DNA of 64,000 bases from Rachicladosporium sp. CCFEE 5018 (GCA_002077045.2 KZ111151.1:1277120-1341119), one strand, 5' to 3'; shown: positions 43,205 through 53,289, counted from the stretch's first letter. Notes: generated from the sequence alone by a model not told the origin. Numbers and translations are program-made.

Positions 43205-43552
43205 TACGAGAGAGGTCGTTCTGGTGCTGATGATTGCGGATGTCTTGTTTTGGTCAATTTTCCTTGAAAATGGAGAAGTCTGAACAGTGGCGAAGGTACA
43301 TGTGTGGTGAAGTGTTTGAGACCTCAAGGAACGTATCTTGCAAAGGGTGGCGAGTGGAACAACAAGCACACATTAGTGATTGGCAACAGCGACCGAGACC
43401 TTCATACTCTACAAATTCGCCACGTGCCTCCACTTTACCATGTAGCAGGCGCAATCACACGCTACTCGATCATGTGCCATATCCTTGTGCATGCAAGTGA
43501 TAGCTCCCCATGTCCGGCGATGACGCCGTGAGCGCTCTGCAGAACATCTCCT
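43205..43552. other. Spacer between F-box copies 4 and 5
   Basis: About 350 bp. No F-box remnant or other coding signal was recognised. Confidence 0.5.
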
Positions 43553-44293
43553 TCATCCATAGAGCCAGGACTGAGACATAATTACCACAAATCTGCAATC
43601 GAGACTGTCAGCATCTTCCACTCTTCTCCAGATGTTGCATGGGGGACCCGACGAACCCCCATCAGAGTCCCCACCAGTGTAGAAGTAATCCCTGTCATCG
43701 TAATCCCCACACTCATCCTCATCATACTCTTCGTCGGACGAAAGTCCAGGGTCAGTGACACGCCAGCCCATTGCCACCTCACAGGTACAAGTCAAGCCGA
43801 CATACTCGAAGGTCGTTCCAGCAGGCGGGCAGATGTCTTGCACGCGCCATGAAAGGAACATGCGCCGTGCGCTTGCGTAGCTCGGCCGCTTCGAGGGATC
43901 AATCTTGAACGTCCATGTCTCATTCACACACTGCTCGCATGTGCAGTCCATCCCTGCGTCAGGATATCTGCACCCCGAGGTAGCGCGACCCTTGACCAAG
44001 AGAGGATTCAGCATGTCCACTCCATCCTCGCCCCTTCCCTCCTTCAGGCGGAAGAACAGCTTATCCTGACACTCCTCCGACTTCTCGATCGTAGTCTTGA
44101 ACTTCGTGTTGACCCCTTGCGCGAAGAGAAGCGTCTTCATATCTAGATGCGGGAGAATGACTTCGAGGAGCTCTGGTATATTGAAGACTTCCATGGCGGG
44201 TGTCTTGTTTGCCTCCCAGTAGGCGTTGAACTTTGTGTCTTCGTAGCGCCGTCTTGCGAACTGGCCGAGGCGGGGTGTCTTCTTGGGCGCCAT
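43553..44293 (-). CDS. F-box-like protein, copy 5
   Basis: An open 246-residue gene. Its N-terminal extension MAPKKTPRLGQFARRRYE closely resembles that of copy 7, so the two form a subgroup. The F-box-like motif is at about 33-75 (VFNIPELLEVILPHLDMKTL, then FAQGVNTKFKTTIEKSEE). Then LFFRLKEGRGEDGVDMLNPL, a Cys cluster (CRYPDAGMDCTCEQC) and the block YASARRMFLSW. A second Cys pair is CTC, followed by an acidic stretch (SSDEEYDEDECGDYDDRD). The Cys clusters are not in the other copies and might bind metal. Likely an SCF adaptor; substrate unknown. Start at 44293 chosen because the open frame's extra upstream codons have no match in copy 7. Confidence 0.75.
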   Translation of the reverse strand: MAPKKTPRLGQFARRRYEDTKFNAYWEANKTPAMEVFNIPELLEVILPHLDMKTLLFAQGVNTKFKTTIEKSEECQDKLFFRLKEGRGEDGVDMLNPLLVKGRATSGCRYPDAGMDCTCEQCVNETWTFKIDPSKRPSYASARRMFLSWRVQDICPPAGTTFEYVGLTCTCEVAMGWRVTDPGLSSDEEYDEDECGDYDDRDYFYTGGDSDGGSSGPPCNIWRRVEDADSLDCRFVVIMSQSWLYG

Positions 44294-44693
44294 GATGTGA
44301 TAGGCGTTCTCTGACAGGTGAGCGGTATGGATGAGTGATGGAGAGACCACGGCAAGAGTGAACTCGCGTGATGTTTTGAACTCATTCTTGGCGAAAGCTG
44401 CGTAGGAAGGAACGATTGAAGGCGCGATATAAGCGATGTGGACGAAGGAGACAGTGAAAGCTCACGATTGGCATCTGGATTGCCGGCAGAAGTACAAATC
44501 ATGACCAGGCACGGTCTCTCTAGCCTGCGCCCGGCTGTGAAAAGTAACTTGCTCGCTTGTCTAGCACGAGCACCGCGATCCTAGTGAACCCCGATCTCGA
44601 TTCTCAAGACTGCGCTACCATGTCCCATCAGCGACGACCGAACACGATGAGATATCAAACACTCACATTCAGTGCATTCAGACCCTCGTCACC
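44294..44693. other. Spacer between F-box copies 5 and 6
   Basis: About 400 bp without a recognisable gene or F-box remnant. Confidence 0.5.
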
Positions 44694-45287
44694 TCATCGG
44701 AACGATCGCATCAGGCCCACTGCAACCGCTCTCTCCATCTCCCCAGTGTAGATCATCTTTCCGTCCGAACGCCATTCGTCAACCGCAACAATCCAGCCTG
44801 GCGCATCCCCAGCAGATAGGTTCTCACCGATAGGCGCATCCCCAGCAGATAGGTTCTCACCGATAGCCAACATGAACTTCGTTTCCGGATCAGGGCAGTT
44901 GCCCCTCTTGCACCATGATAATGTCATCTTCCTCGCGCTCGCATCGGCTGACAAAGTCGAGAGGTCAAAGGCGAAGACGCACTTCATGTTTTCATAGATT
45001 GCAGCGCCCGGTAGCGCCCGAGGCAGGTTGCGAGGCGTATGGTGGGTGATGAGATAGGGGACCTGCTGAATCTGCTTTACCAACAGAGGATTGATTGCAT
45101 CGACGCCATCTTTGCCCCTATGGTCTTTCAACTTGATAAACAGCTGGTCTTGTAGATTTGGCGAACCGTCGATAGTCGCTTTCCATTGCTTATTCACTCG
45201 CTGCGAGAGTAGAAGGGTCTTCATATCGAGATTGAGCAGGATCAAATCGAGAAGCTCCGGCAAGTCGAACACTGCGGTGGCCGCCAT
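44694..45287 (-). CDS. F-box-like protein, copy 6
   Basis: An open 197-residue gene. The F-box-like motif is right at the start (AVFDLPELLDLILLNLDMKT, then LSQRVNKQWKATIDGSPNL). Then LFIKLKDHRGKDGVDAINPL, ALPGAAIYENMKCVFAFDL and the block SADASARKMTLSW. An 11-residue segment (IGENLSAGDAP) is repeated twice in tandem because of a perfect 33-bp DNA duplication. The C-terminus is short (MIYTGEMERAVAVGLMRSFR) and lacks the GETLxEF block of copies 1-3, so the copy may be truncated. An upstream in-frame ATG at 45428 would add 47 residues, but the start at 45287 matches the sister copies. Confidence 0.7.
   Translation of the reverse strand: MAATAVFDLPELLDLILLNLDMKTLLLSQRVNKQWKATIDGSPNLQDQLFIKLKDHRGKDGVDAINPLLVKQIQQVPYLITHHTPRNLPRALPGAAIYENMKCVFAFDLSTLSADASARKMTLSWCKRGNCPDPETKFMLAIGENLSAGDAPIGENLSAGDAPGWIVAVDEWRSDGKMIYTGEMERAVAVGLMRSFR
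44800..44865. repeat. Perfect 33-bp tandem duplication in F-box copy 6
   Basis: Two identical 33-bp units (44800-44832 and 44833-44865) lie head to tail. The length is a multiple of three, so the frame is kept and 11 residues are doubled. Perfect identity points to a recent event or an assembly artefact. Confidence 0.9.
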
Positions 45288-45886
45288 CTTCTGTGATGGG
45301 AGTGATATGTGGTCTTCCTGGCTAGATGCGAAAGCCGAGTTGCGCGGTACCAAAGGTTGTGTTGTTGCAATGCTACTTGTCGCTCGCATGTAGAGAGGTC
45401 GCAATGGATTATCTTGGTTGAGTGTCATGATCAAGACTTTCTGAAGTTTCGGTTTTGGTCTCACAGCGGCCAATGTATCCTGCGTGGGGCTGTGAGCGGC
45501 CAAGTGAAGACCTGGCGAAGTGAAGACCGCTTGCTTAGCGGATGAAGGGCGGGAAGGAATGATTTTATCAAACAGACGTGCTCCACCTGACCTGCACTAC
45601 AGTACTGTCGTAGCTTCGCTCAGCCTCACAATCTTGCCTGTAGTACAGGCACTCAAAGCACGTAGAGGATACAGAGCTCGTGGAGAAACTAAAGAAGTGT
45701 GCTTGCATACTTCACTTCCTCCAGCACGTGATCTCCAACTCTTCCAGTCCACCACTAAGGTCGTTGTACGCATAGTCGCAACGCCAGGAAATGTTCTCCA
45801 TGCTTTTCCGCCGTAATGCAGTGCCTTTGAGCTTTCAGTCCGAAAATCAGAGGAAGTAGCGCTCACGCAAGACTGGGTTCGAAGTT
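45288..45886. other. Spacer between F-box copies 6 and 7
   Basis: About 600 bp. No F-box remnant is visible in any frame. It may contain 5' UTR of copy 6. Confidence 0.5.
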
Positions 45887-46510
45887 TTACAGCCAGGGCA
45901 GCGGCACCAGTAACCTATGATCACAGTCAGCACTTACAATCAACGCATGCGCTGTACAGTCTAGTCTTACTCGTCGCAAACACCCATCCAGAAATCTCTT
46001 AATCCTTGTATCGGCCCTCGAAGAAGACATGCGGTCAACAGGTTTGGGACACTTCACCATGCCATCACCACCAATGAACATCTTGCGAGCAGTGGCATGC
46101 TCGGGCAGAGTGGACAGATCTAGTAAATAGAGCCATGTATTCTTCATGGTCTCCCGATGGTAGTACCTGATGTCCTCCTCTACTTCCAACTTATGCGGCC
46201 GTACTCTGCGATGCACCAGCAGCGTGTTGACCTTATCCTTGTGATTGCCTGTCTTGAAGCGGAAGAAAAGCTTCTCCTGGAGGACGCGAGACTGCGCAAT
46301 AGTGGTGTTCCAAGTTGTGCTCACGCGCTGCGAGAGCAGCAAAGTCTTGAGGTCAAGGTGTGTGAGTAACAATTCGAGGAGCTCTATGATATTGAGCAGG
46401 GCTTTGCCCGAGGTTGTGGCGGCTTGATGGAAAGCGGCTTCTTTCGCCGCTCTTGCGGCCTCAAGGCGGTGCCGCTGGAATTGGGATAGCCGGAGGACCT
46501 TGGGAGCCAT
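45887..46510 (-). CDS. F-box-like protein, copy 7
   Basis: An open 207-residue gene at the proximal end of the array. It starts MAPKVLRLSQFQRHRLEAAR, like copy 5, with an extended helical N-terminus. The F-box-like motif is at about 37-80 (LLNIIELLELLLTHLDLKTL, then LSQRVSTTWNTTIAQSRVL). Then LFFRFKTGNHKDKVNTLLV and the block STLPEHATARKMFIGG. A short C-terminus (RIKRFLDGCLRRVRLD) may be the equivalent of the EFxxKxL helix. The product is likely an SCF adaptor with unknown target. The ATG used is the first in frame. Confidence 0.75.
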   Translation of the reverse strand: MAPKVLRLSQFQRHRLEAARAAKEAAFHQAATTSGKALLNIIELLELLLTHLDLKTLLLSQRVSTTWNTTIAQSRVLQEKLFFRFKTGNHKDKVNTLLVHRRVRPHKLEVEEDIRYYHRETMKNTWLYLLDLSTLPEHATARKMFIGGDGMVKCPKPVDRMSSSRADTRIKRFLDGCLRRVRLDCTAHALIVSADCDHRLLVPLPWL

Positions 46511-46921
46511 GATGGATGAAAGCTCGAGGTGTGATGGTGTGTTATCTTGGTGGTCGGTAGTAATTGGGGGTGCCGGTGTAGAGTCGACGAAGGATTATTG
46601 TGCAGCGAGTTCAGGAAGTCGGGCAAGCGTACTCGACAAACATTCGTCGTACTCGCCGAGTTATTCGTCATGCTCGCCGAATGATTCGTCCGCGTTCACG
46701 GCGCCCCGACAGTCGAAATGTCGTAGTTTAGCATAATGTTAGAACCGCTCGTGGTTGCTTGTAGCGGCGAACCAGATAGCATCCTTGCTGTTGCGCCATG
46801 AGCTTGTCCATGTCCGAGGATCTATGTTGGCGTCGGCACCGTAGACTAGAGGACAATTCGTCGCGACCAGAGAATTACGTTCACGCGGGTTGGCCACAAA
46901 CGTTCGCGGTGTTCAAACGGC
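46511..46921. other. Spacer between F-box array and MZM1
   Basis: About 410 bp. Apart from the 21-bp repeat noted separately, nothing is seen. Confidence 0.5.
46642..46690. repeat. Imperfect 21-bp tandem repeat upstream of F-box copy 7
   Basis: ATTCGTC recurs at 46642, 46663 and 46684, each 21 bp apart, with CTCGCCGA shared by the first two units. It lies about 130 bp upstream of the F-box start. It could be a regulatory array or chance drift. Confidence 0.5.
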
Positions 46922-47365
46922 TCAAAACACACTCCCCTTGATCTCCTTGAAGGTCTTCACACTCCCCTGCAGCTTCTTCGCACTTGCATTGTCGCCTCGC
47001 TCAGTATGCTCGTGTATATGAAGCTTGTGATTGCCATTGCTTTGCAATTCGCCCTGTACAACGTTTTGTCGTAGGATCGTGATGACCCCCTGGGCATGCT
47101 GCATCGCCGCGCCGGCTTCCTCGGAGCCTGACTGGAGATCTTTTGATGCCCGGAATTGATCACGCGCGAACTTGCGGGAGGCGTAGAGGGTGGGTGTGTC
47201 GCCTGCGATGTGTGAGTTGAAGCTGGTGAATCGAGTAGGGGACGGGGGTGTACCTCTAAAGGCTGTAAAGGTCGCACGGAGGAGGCGACGGTAGGTGTAT
47301 AGTACTGCAGTCCTGTTATCTGACTTTACTGCAGAGCCTGCTGCTCTTGTGAATCGTGTGGCCAT
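46922..47365 (-). CDS. MZM1: MZM1, LYR-motif complex III assembly factor
   Basis: Mzm1 (LYRM7) is a small matrix chaperone that stabilises the Rieske Fe-S protein before it joins respiratory complex III. Exons 47254-47365 and 46922-47202 give 130 residues. The 51-bp intron is a multiple of three and free of stops, so an unspliced reading is also open, but splicing joins TAFRG to DTPTLYASRKFARDQF, as the family needs. The LYR-type motif is seen as TYRRLLRATF. The middle is AAMQHAQGVITILRQNVVQGE and the end has LHIHEHTERGDN, both typical. Head-to-head with zuotin, 173 bp apart. Confidence 0.9.
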   Translation of the reverse strand: MATRFTRAAGSAVKSDNRTAVLYTYRRLLRATFTAFRGTPPSPTRFTSFNSHIAGDTPTLYASRKFARDQFRASKDLQSGSEEAGAAMQHAQGVITILRQNVVQGELQSNGNHKLHIHEHTERGDNASAKKLQGSVKTFKEIKGSVF

Positions 47366-47538
47366 GATGGGAGAGATGAAGTCGATTACATGGCAAGTAA
47401 TGCACCTAGCCAGAGTTCATGCATGTGAAGTTCGTTGATGAAGGTGCACAGACCATCCGATATTTCTCGAGGTCAAAATAATTTACCTGGCGACTTTAAT
47501 CCTCCTTCACCACTGCAACACCACACGCACAAGACAAC

Positions 47539-48876
47539 ATGGCGACCCTACAACTCTCCGGCTCAATGCCGGCCCTTCCATCCTCCTGGTCTGCCGAGAA
47601 GGACTTCCTCCCCCTCTCCACCCTCACTCCCCCGACTTCTCGCGCACTCTCACCCGTCGGCCCTCACTTCCTCGCCCACGCCCGCCGCAAGCGCCACCAC
47701 CGCACCTTTTCCGAGGACGAGAAGATCCAAGCCGCCTCAGCAGCAAAGTCTTCCTCGCCGGAGCAAGACGACGCCGAGATCTCCGAGGATGAAGACCCAA
47801 TGATGCTGCAGCGCGAGGCCAAGGACTGGAAGACGCAGGATCACTACGCTGTGCTAGGTCTGAGTAAGTACAGGTACCGCGCCACGGAAGAACAGATCAA
47901 GAAGGCGCACAGGAAGAAGGTGCTGCGCCATCACCCGGATAAGAAGGCAGCAAGTGGAAAGGAAGAGGGCGATCAGTTCTTCAAGTGCATCCAGCGTGCA
48001 ACCGAGATCCTTCAAGACCCCGTACGCAGGCGGCAGTACGACAGCGTAGACGAGGCAGCCGACGTCGAACCTCCAAGCAAAAGCGACGTACAGAAGAAGG
48101 CCGGCAACTTCTACAAACTCTACGCTCCTGTCTTCCGCGCCGAAGGCCGCTTCTCGAAACAGCAACTCGTACCCGAACTCGGCAACGACAAGAGCACGAA
48201 AGAGCACGTCGAGCAATTCTACAATTTCTGGTACGCCTTCGACTCCTGGCGCTCGTTCGAGTACCTCGACGAGGATGTGCCCGATGACAGCGCCTCGCGT
48301 GATCAGAAGCGCCACGTGGAGCGCAAGAATAACAATGCGCGCAAGAAGCACAAGACCGAGGACTCAGCTCGTCTGCGCAAACTGATAGACGACGCGTTGG
48401 CCCTCGACGAGCGGCCGAAGAAGTTCCGTCAAGAGGGCAACAAGGAGAAGAACAAGAAGCGTCTCGACAAGGAGGCTGCTGAGAAGGCTGCCAAGGAAGA
48501 GGCAGCGAAGAAGAAGGAGGATGATGAGAAGGCTGCGAAGGAGAAGGAGGCTACCGATAAGGCTAGTCGTGAGGAGGGCAAGAAGGCCAAAGAGGCTGCT
48601 AAGAACGCGGCGAAGAAGAACAAGCGGACTATCAGGAACGCGGTCAAGGATGCTAAGTACTTTGCTGCGGGTGAGGCGACGCCGGCACAGATTGATGGGG
48701 CGTTGAACGATGCGGATGCGTTGATCTTGAAGCTTGATAACGAGGAAATCGCGGCGTTCACGGCCAAGCTTGGAGGGAAGGACGCTAAGACTCTCAAGGA
48801 GGTGTTCCAGGCTGAGAGGACCAGGTTGGTGGAGGCCGGAACTGTGAAGGATGAGGAGTTGAAGAGTCTGGCGTAA
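47539..48876 (+). CDS. zuo1: Zuotin, J-protein of the ribosome-associated complex
   Basis: Zuotin with Ssz1 forms the ribosome-associated complex that stimulates the Hsp70 Ssb at the tunnel exit. The single exon encodes 445 residues. The J domain is at about 102-170: DHYAVLGLSKYRYRATEEQI, then the HPD motif at 132-134, then RRRQYDSVDE. The zuotin homology domain follows (FYKLYAPVFRAEGRFSK, then FYNFWYAFDSWRSFEYLDED). A charged, lysine/alanine-rich helix at about 305-365 matches the ribosome-binding middle domain, and a helical bundle forms the end (LILKLDNEEIAAFTAKLGGK). N-terminal low-complexity part as in the family. No intron seen. Confidence 0.95.
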   Translation: MATLQLSGSMPALPSSWSAEKDFLPLSTLTPPTSRALSPVGPHFLAHARRKRHHRTFSEDEKIQAASAAKSSSPEQDDAEISEDEDPMMLQREAKDWKTQDHYAVLGLSKYRYRATEEQIKKAHRKKVLRHHPDKKAASGKEEGDQFFKCIQRATEILQDPVRRRQYDSVDEAADVEPPSKSDVQKKAGNFYKLYAPVFRAEGRFSKQQLVPELGNDKSTKEHVEQFYNFWYAFDSWRSFEYLDEDVPDDSASRDQKRHVERKNNNARKKHKTEDSARLRKLIDDALALDERPKKFRQEGNKEKNKKRLDKEAAEKAAKEEAAKKKEDDEKAAKEKEATDKASREEGKKAKEAAKNAAKKNKRTIRNAVKDAKYFAAGEATPAQIDGALNDADALILKLDNEEIAAFTAKLGGKDAKTLKEVFQAERTRLVEAGTVKDEELKSLA

Positions 48877-49118
48877 GCCTGCGGACTCTTAGAATATTGG
48901 CTGCACGGCCTGCAGATTGTAAGTCGTCGTGATTGGGGATACACACCTACGGTCCACAAGGCGCGAGACGTATGCCAAATTATACACGGTGCGAGAGACT
49001 CGAGTAACTCGCTAGACCTCGCGGCAGACTCTCATACCTATGTCATTCATGCACGCTATGCGTTACTACCTCTACATTCGTATTTTGCAGCATGATCATT
49101 GCGGTGACGGTTGATCTA
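48877..49118. other. Convergent 3' spacer
   Basis: A 242-bp spacer between the zuotin stop and the end of the HET gene. Nothing else is seen. Confidence 0.5.
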
Positions 49119-51880
49119 CTATCTGATCTCAAAAATAAGGGTCTGCTTCGTCTTTTGTTCGTTCTGCCACTTGATGGCTTCGCCGTTCATCATGTTATGA
49201 ATGTACGCCTCGCCGATGAGCTCATACCAGTACTTGGCTCCATCCTTGACGGCCTTGTCAGATGCATCAGATTTCCTCAGAACTATTTTGCGCCACATTT
49301 GCCCCATTTTTTGTGGGTAGAGATAGATGGCACCTAAAAGAATGCAAGCGGCAGTTGCCGACAGGTCCTGATCACAGACATGGTACAGAATGAGGCTGGC
49401 GAAAGATACCACAGCTCCCGAGACGACGCGCTCACCCAATTTGTAAGACCTGCGCTGTGCAACAAGTTGTGAACGAGGTTTCTGCTTAGCTAGTGGAGCA
49501 CCTCGTCGGACTTGGATCGCCATCGCTAGTAACCCCATGATAGTTACCCACGCTGGATTCCGGTTACCAGCATTGCCAGGATACACCAGCGCGAAGAACG
49601 TGACCAGATTGAGTAAGCTATTGGGCAGGAACTTGTCTTTATGAGTTGTTCCAGCGATGTCGGCAGACCCGTTGCCACGTGTGATATTCGCTGCCCGCCT
49701 CTGTGCTAATTTGCTCTTGCGACGTTCCACTGCGTTCTTGAACGCCTTCGCTACCTTTTTGATACGCTCCTTTTCGTCATGTGCTTCATCGTCTTTGGCG
49801 TGCTCGTTCAGGTGTCGACGGAGCACAACGGGTACACTACACCCGTATAGGATACACACGAAGTCTCCTGTTCTGGCATCCTTTGGAGCGAGGCCCAAAC
49901 GCGCTGCCTTCGTTTGGACTAAATGGCGGTTCCAGATGACCTATTGGACTCTTTCCAAAAACCGAGTCACCACTTCACTTCTATCCTTGCCAAAACCATG
50001 GTTCTTAAGAACGTTTGTATCAATCGTGGTATCTCTCGGCTCGGATCTCATGACCATCTTACACGCGCGATCGAAAAAGGGAGGTGCGTTCCGGCCGTCT
50101 CGATCGCGATCGGCGACGAGGGTCCTCCAGAAGGTCTCCCATGCCCGATGGTCTGGGGGCTCATTCGTCTCGTGCTCCCGTACCTCCCACTTGGCATACT
50201 TCAGCCAGTCGCCAGGTATGTTACCTACTTGAGAGACTGCGTCAATATCCTTCAACGTATCTAAGACAAATCCTTCGACAAGCATGCTGTAATGCCCTGG
50301 TCTTTTACGCAATCGGAATAGGTCAAGATTCAGCGTCCGAGTTCCAGCTGCACTGTAATTTCGTACGTGATCATCTGGATAGCCAATCAAGCCATCAGCG
50401 TTCTCTCGTTTCACTGTCCAAGTCTGGTGTTTATGGCCATCTACGTGTGTGACTTCTCGAACTTTGTTGAAAGGCGCCTCATTGACACTGACGATCCACG
50501 ACGGCAACTTCGTCGGAGTTTGAGATCCGCTAGAAGTCGACGTCGCCTTCCGTCGCGATGGGTCTTGCCTGTTGTCGGCATCGGAGCCTGGTACCTGCGA
50601 TATTGGGTGATCATTGGCCGCTGAAAATGTCGTTGCCCATGGTCGGCAAATGATATCCAGTGCTCTCGTTTTGTCGGCTTTCCGGACGATAAACTCGACC
50701 ATTCGGGCATACACCTCGAGCACTGGAGCCTCGTACGTGACGATGTAGTCTTCGGATCTCCTGGACCGGAACATGGCCTTGTGCCGCTTGATGATCTCCC
50801 AGACCTCCGCATCGACATCTTTGGGCTTGATGTCTCCCTGCTCGGGCTTGGCATCTTTTGCAATGGCCAGCAGTGAGAACACAGCATCCCTAGGCTCACT
50901 TACTTCGAAGCTTGACAGTCGACAGACAAGATTTTCCAGCGTGGCCAATGGTTCTCGTGTCGATGGTGATGAGCGAAATAGGGAATGTGTGGCGTCTACC
51001 AGTTTCACAGCCTCCAATTTGGACACTTCCTCGAAAGAGCGGGCGACATAATCCTCGAATGGCTGCTTCTTGGCGGCATCAGACAGCCGTCGACCTGCGG
51101 TTTGTACTGAATCAAGAAGGGCGACTGCATCAGCAAAGTCACGCCAATCAACATACTCGAAGCCACAGTGGACGGTCGCTTTGGTCGCCAACGCAATCTC
51201 CTGTACCACCCAGCGTCTCGAGAACCTACAGCCAGCTGTCAGTCGCAGGCCGATATCAACGATGCAACAAGTCTCGTGTGTAATTACCAAGGTCGCTTCA
51301 TGAGTCGAATAAAGTCGTTCCATTGGGCCAGATGTTCTCCACCCGTGACCTGGTCAAATCTTCGGAGTTGGAGCACATGATTTCTGATAAAATCAAGAGC
51401 AACCTCGCTGGACTTGTCCCCTGTCCCTAGCCAAATGCAAACATTTGTAGCTTGGCCGTATACATCGGCCATTCGTCCAACCTGTATATTTCGTTCCTTG
51501 ACCGTGTCTTGGTCGATACAAATGCGATCAATCCACAGGTCACGCGGTTTGTCAGAATATCGGAGCGACCGCAGCGCTTCGACAAGTGACGACGAGATTA
51601 ACATGTCGAATGATTTCATGTGGTGTTGGAACGTGTCCACGACCTTGATCACGTCCTCATCACTGTCTTGACCCCAGCACCACGACAAAGCTTCGTAAGG
51701 TAACTTGGGGAAAGTCAGAGGGTGCTGTTGAGGATCGTCCGGGGAATCGTTGTACGGATCCATCCTGATGACTTCAACCGTGATGGTATCTCCGCGTCCG
51801 CCACTTCGCAATCTCAAAATACGCAAATCTTTGTGCGGAAACTTGAGTGGTATCTGCTTGTAGGGTTTCATCGGTTCCAT
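49119..51880 (-). pseudogene. HET-domain gene interrupted by an in-frame TAG
   Basis: HET-domain proteins trigger vegetative incompatibility in filamentous fungi. Exons 51288-51880 and 49119-51225 (62-bp intron) form one frame of 899 codons. The HET domain covers about 60-200: YEALSWCWGQ, LWIDRICIDQDTVKERNIQV, ADVYGQATNVCIWLG and, across the splice, RPWFSRRWVVQEIALA. Family blocks follow (EPRDAVFSLLAIA and LEVYARMVEFIV). A TAG at 49941-49943 stops the frame after FLERVQ. The frame goes straight on as VIWNRHLVQTK, then LGLAPKDARTGDFVCILYGC and SVPVVLRRH, the usual C-terminal HET block. After a long basic insert and two likely membrane segments (LNLVTFFALVYPG and VVSFASLILYHVCDQ) it ends with YWYELIGEAYIHNMMNGEAI. 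Without readthrough the product has 625 residues and loses the membrane part. Alternatives: a 72-bp intron ending at the TAG, or a sequence error. Confidence 0.75.
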
Positions 51881-53289
51881 GGCTTAGCACACTTGCTGTA
51901 GTGATGCACAGTCTTAGAACTTGGTCTATTCCTTCCACAGCAGAATTTCCGGACCCTTCTCAAATCCAGACGTGAGAGAGTCTCAGATAGCTGGAAGGCA
52001 ACCTCAGCCATGTATGCTGTGCGAATGCGCAGGGGCATGATGGTGGCGCGATGCTCGCGCGTAAAGCCGTTGAACGATGCTGATCTGCTCCAGATGGTAA
52101 TGGCCACAGGCGACTGGGCGCGTAAGAAGTTGACATGGAAACATGATTAAGGTGTCAGTGCATGCACATGTTCTGTATCTCACTAGACTGTCCTGTCAAT
52201 GATACTCGTTGCTGGACGCCCGTAGCTTGCTGGATTTCAATGTCGACCTCCAGTTCAAAGCTGCCAGCGTGCGATCGCTCACCGAGGCCGCCTTGATGCA
52301 GCCGGAGGTCCAGCCATAGCAAGCGCCTCATTCGATAGTTTCTGGGACCTGCATGATGCGCAGGCTGGGACTGGCTTGCCGTGAGGGTGGGGGGTCGATC
52401 AACATTTACACCTCGTTCAATCCAATACGGACGCTGACCGTGCTGCAAAGCACCTGATCCGCATACTCTGTGTATCATCAGTCAGGGCCTTGAGCATCAG
52501 AGATGAACGCCATGGTTCTTGTGAGAGAACACCGCACCAATCCGACAGGTTCAACGGATGACGATGCCTGAGTGGGAGTACAGTTTCCCGGCATTGGCCG
52601 CCATCGGTCGACGCGATGCCCTCAAGTCCACAATACTTATGTGATGACTTTCCTTTAGTAGAAGAACGGATGGACTAGGACGATGAGTCGTGACATGACT
52701 GCACAGTGTGCAATAAGACGGGCGTCACATTACACTCAAGCATTGCGTTGCCGCGGCATGCCCGCGAAGGTTCCTCGCGCCAGCGGATATGCCACCGGCG
52801 CGAGGAACCGTGCCAATCTACCTCAAGGTCCTTGTTACTTTGTTCGACCCGAGGCGCCAGCTTCATGCCTGTCTATTGCGAGCACAGTCCTGATCCTCAA
52901 CCTCCATCCTCATCTCTCGTATTGCCTCAGTTGACCCTACGCTTATGTCCCGTCGAGACGCTCTACTTTCCTCACATGGCGGAGACCCGCTTCGCCTGAG
53001 AAAGATGCCACATCCGCCGTGTCACGCCCGTCCGCCCGACTCTGACCCGGCGAAAAGCATACTTCAGTAGGGACTATTGCCTCGTCACTGACTACACCAC
53101 CGTTATTTGAAACGCAACTTTGCCCCCTCATCTTGATGTATCCAAGACTGAACGGGGTGACGACTCCCATGGAGATAGGCGCATGTGCTAAACTTGGTCT
53201 TTGAAGATCTAGGTCGCGAGCTTAAGCGGACTGGTCAAGCGACTAGGTGGTGCAGGTTGGTGCTGTAATCTCGTGTTATTACATGTGGT
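51881..53289. other. Gene-poor region with a hairpin
   Basis: About 1.4 kb with only short ORFs. It contains a perfect 13-bp inverted repeat noted separately. I could not find a convincing gene or transposon end. Confidence 0.5.
52769..52809. repeat. Perfect 13-bp inverted repeat (hairpin)
   Basis: The arm GGTTCCTCGCGCC (52769-52781) is matched by its exact reverse complement at 52797-52809, with a 15-nt loop. It is GC-rich and would form a stable hairpin in DNA or RNA. It lies in non-coding sequence between the HET gene and the kinase relic. No known element ends here. Confidence 0.85.

Noticed and set aside
40489..46510. F-box array as a RIP-mutated repeat region
   Set aside because: The visible stop mutations are mostly not C-to-T, and four copies remain open.
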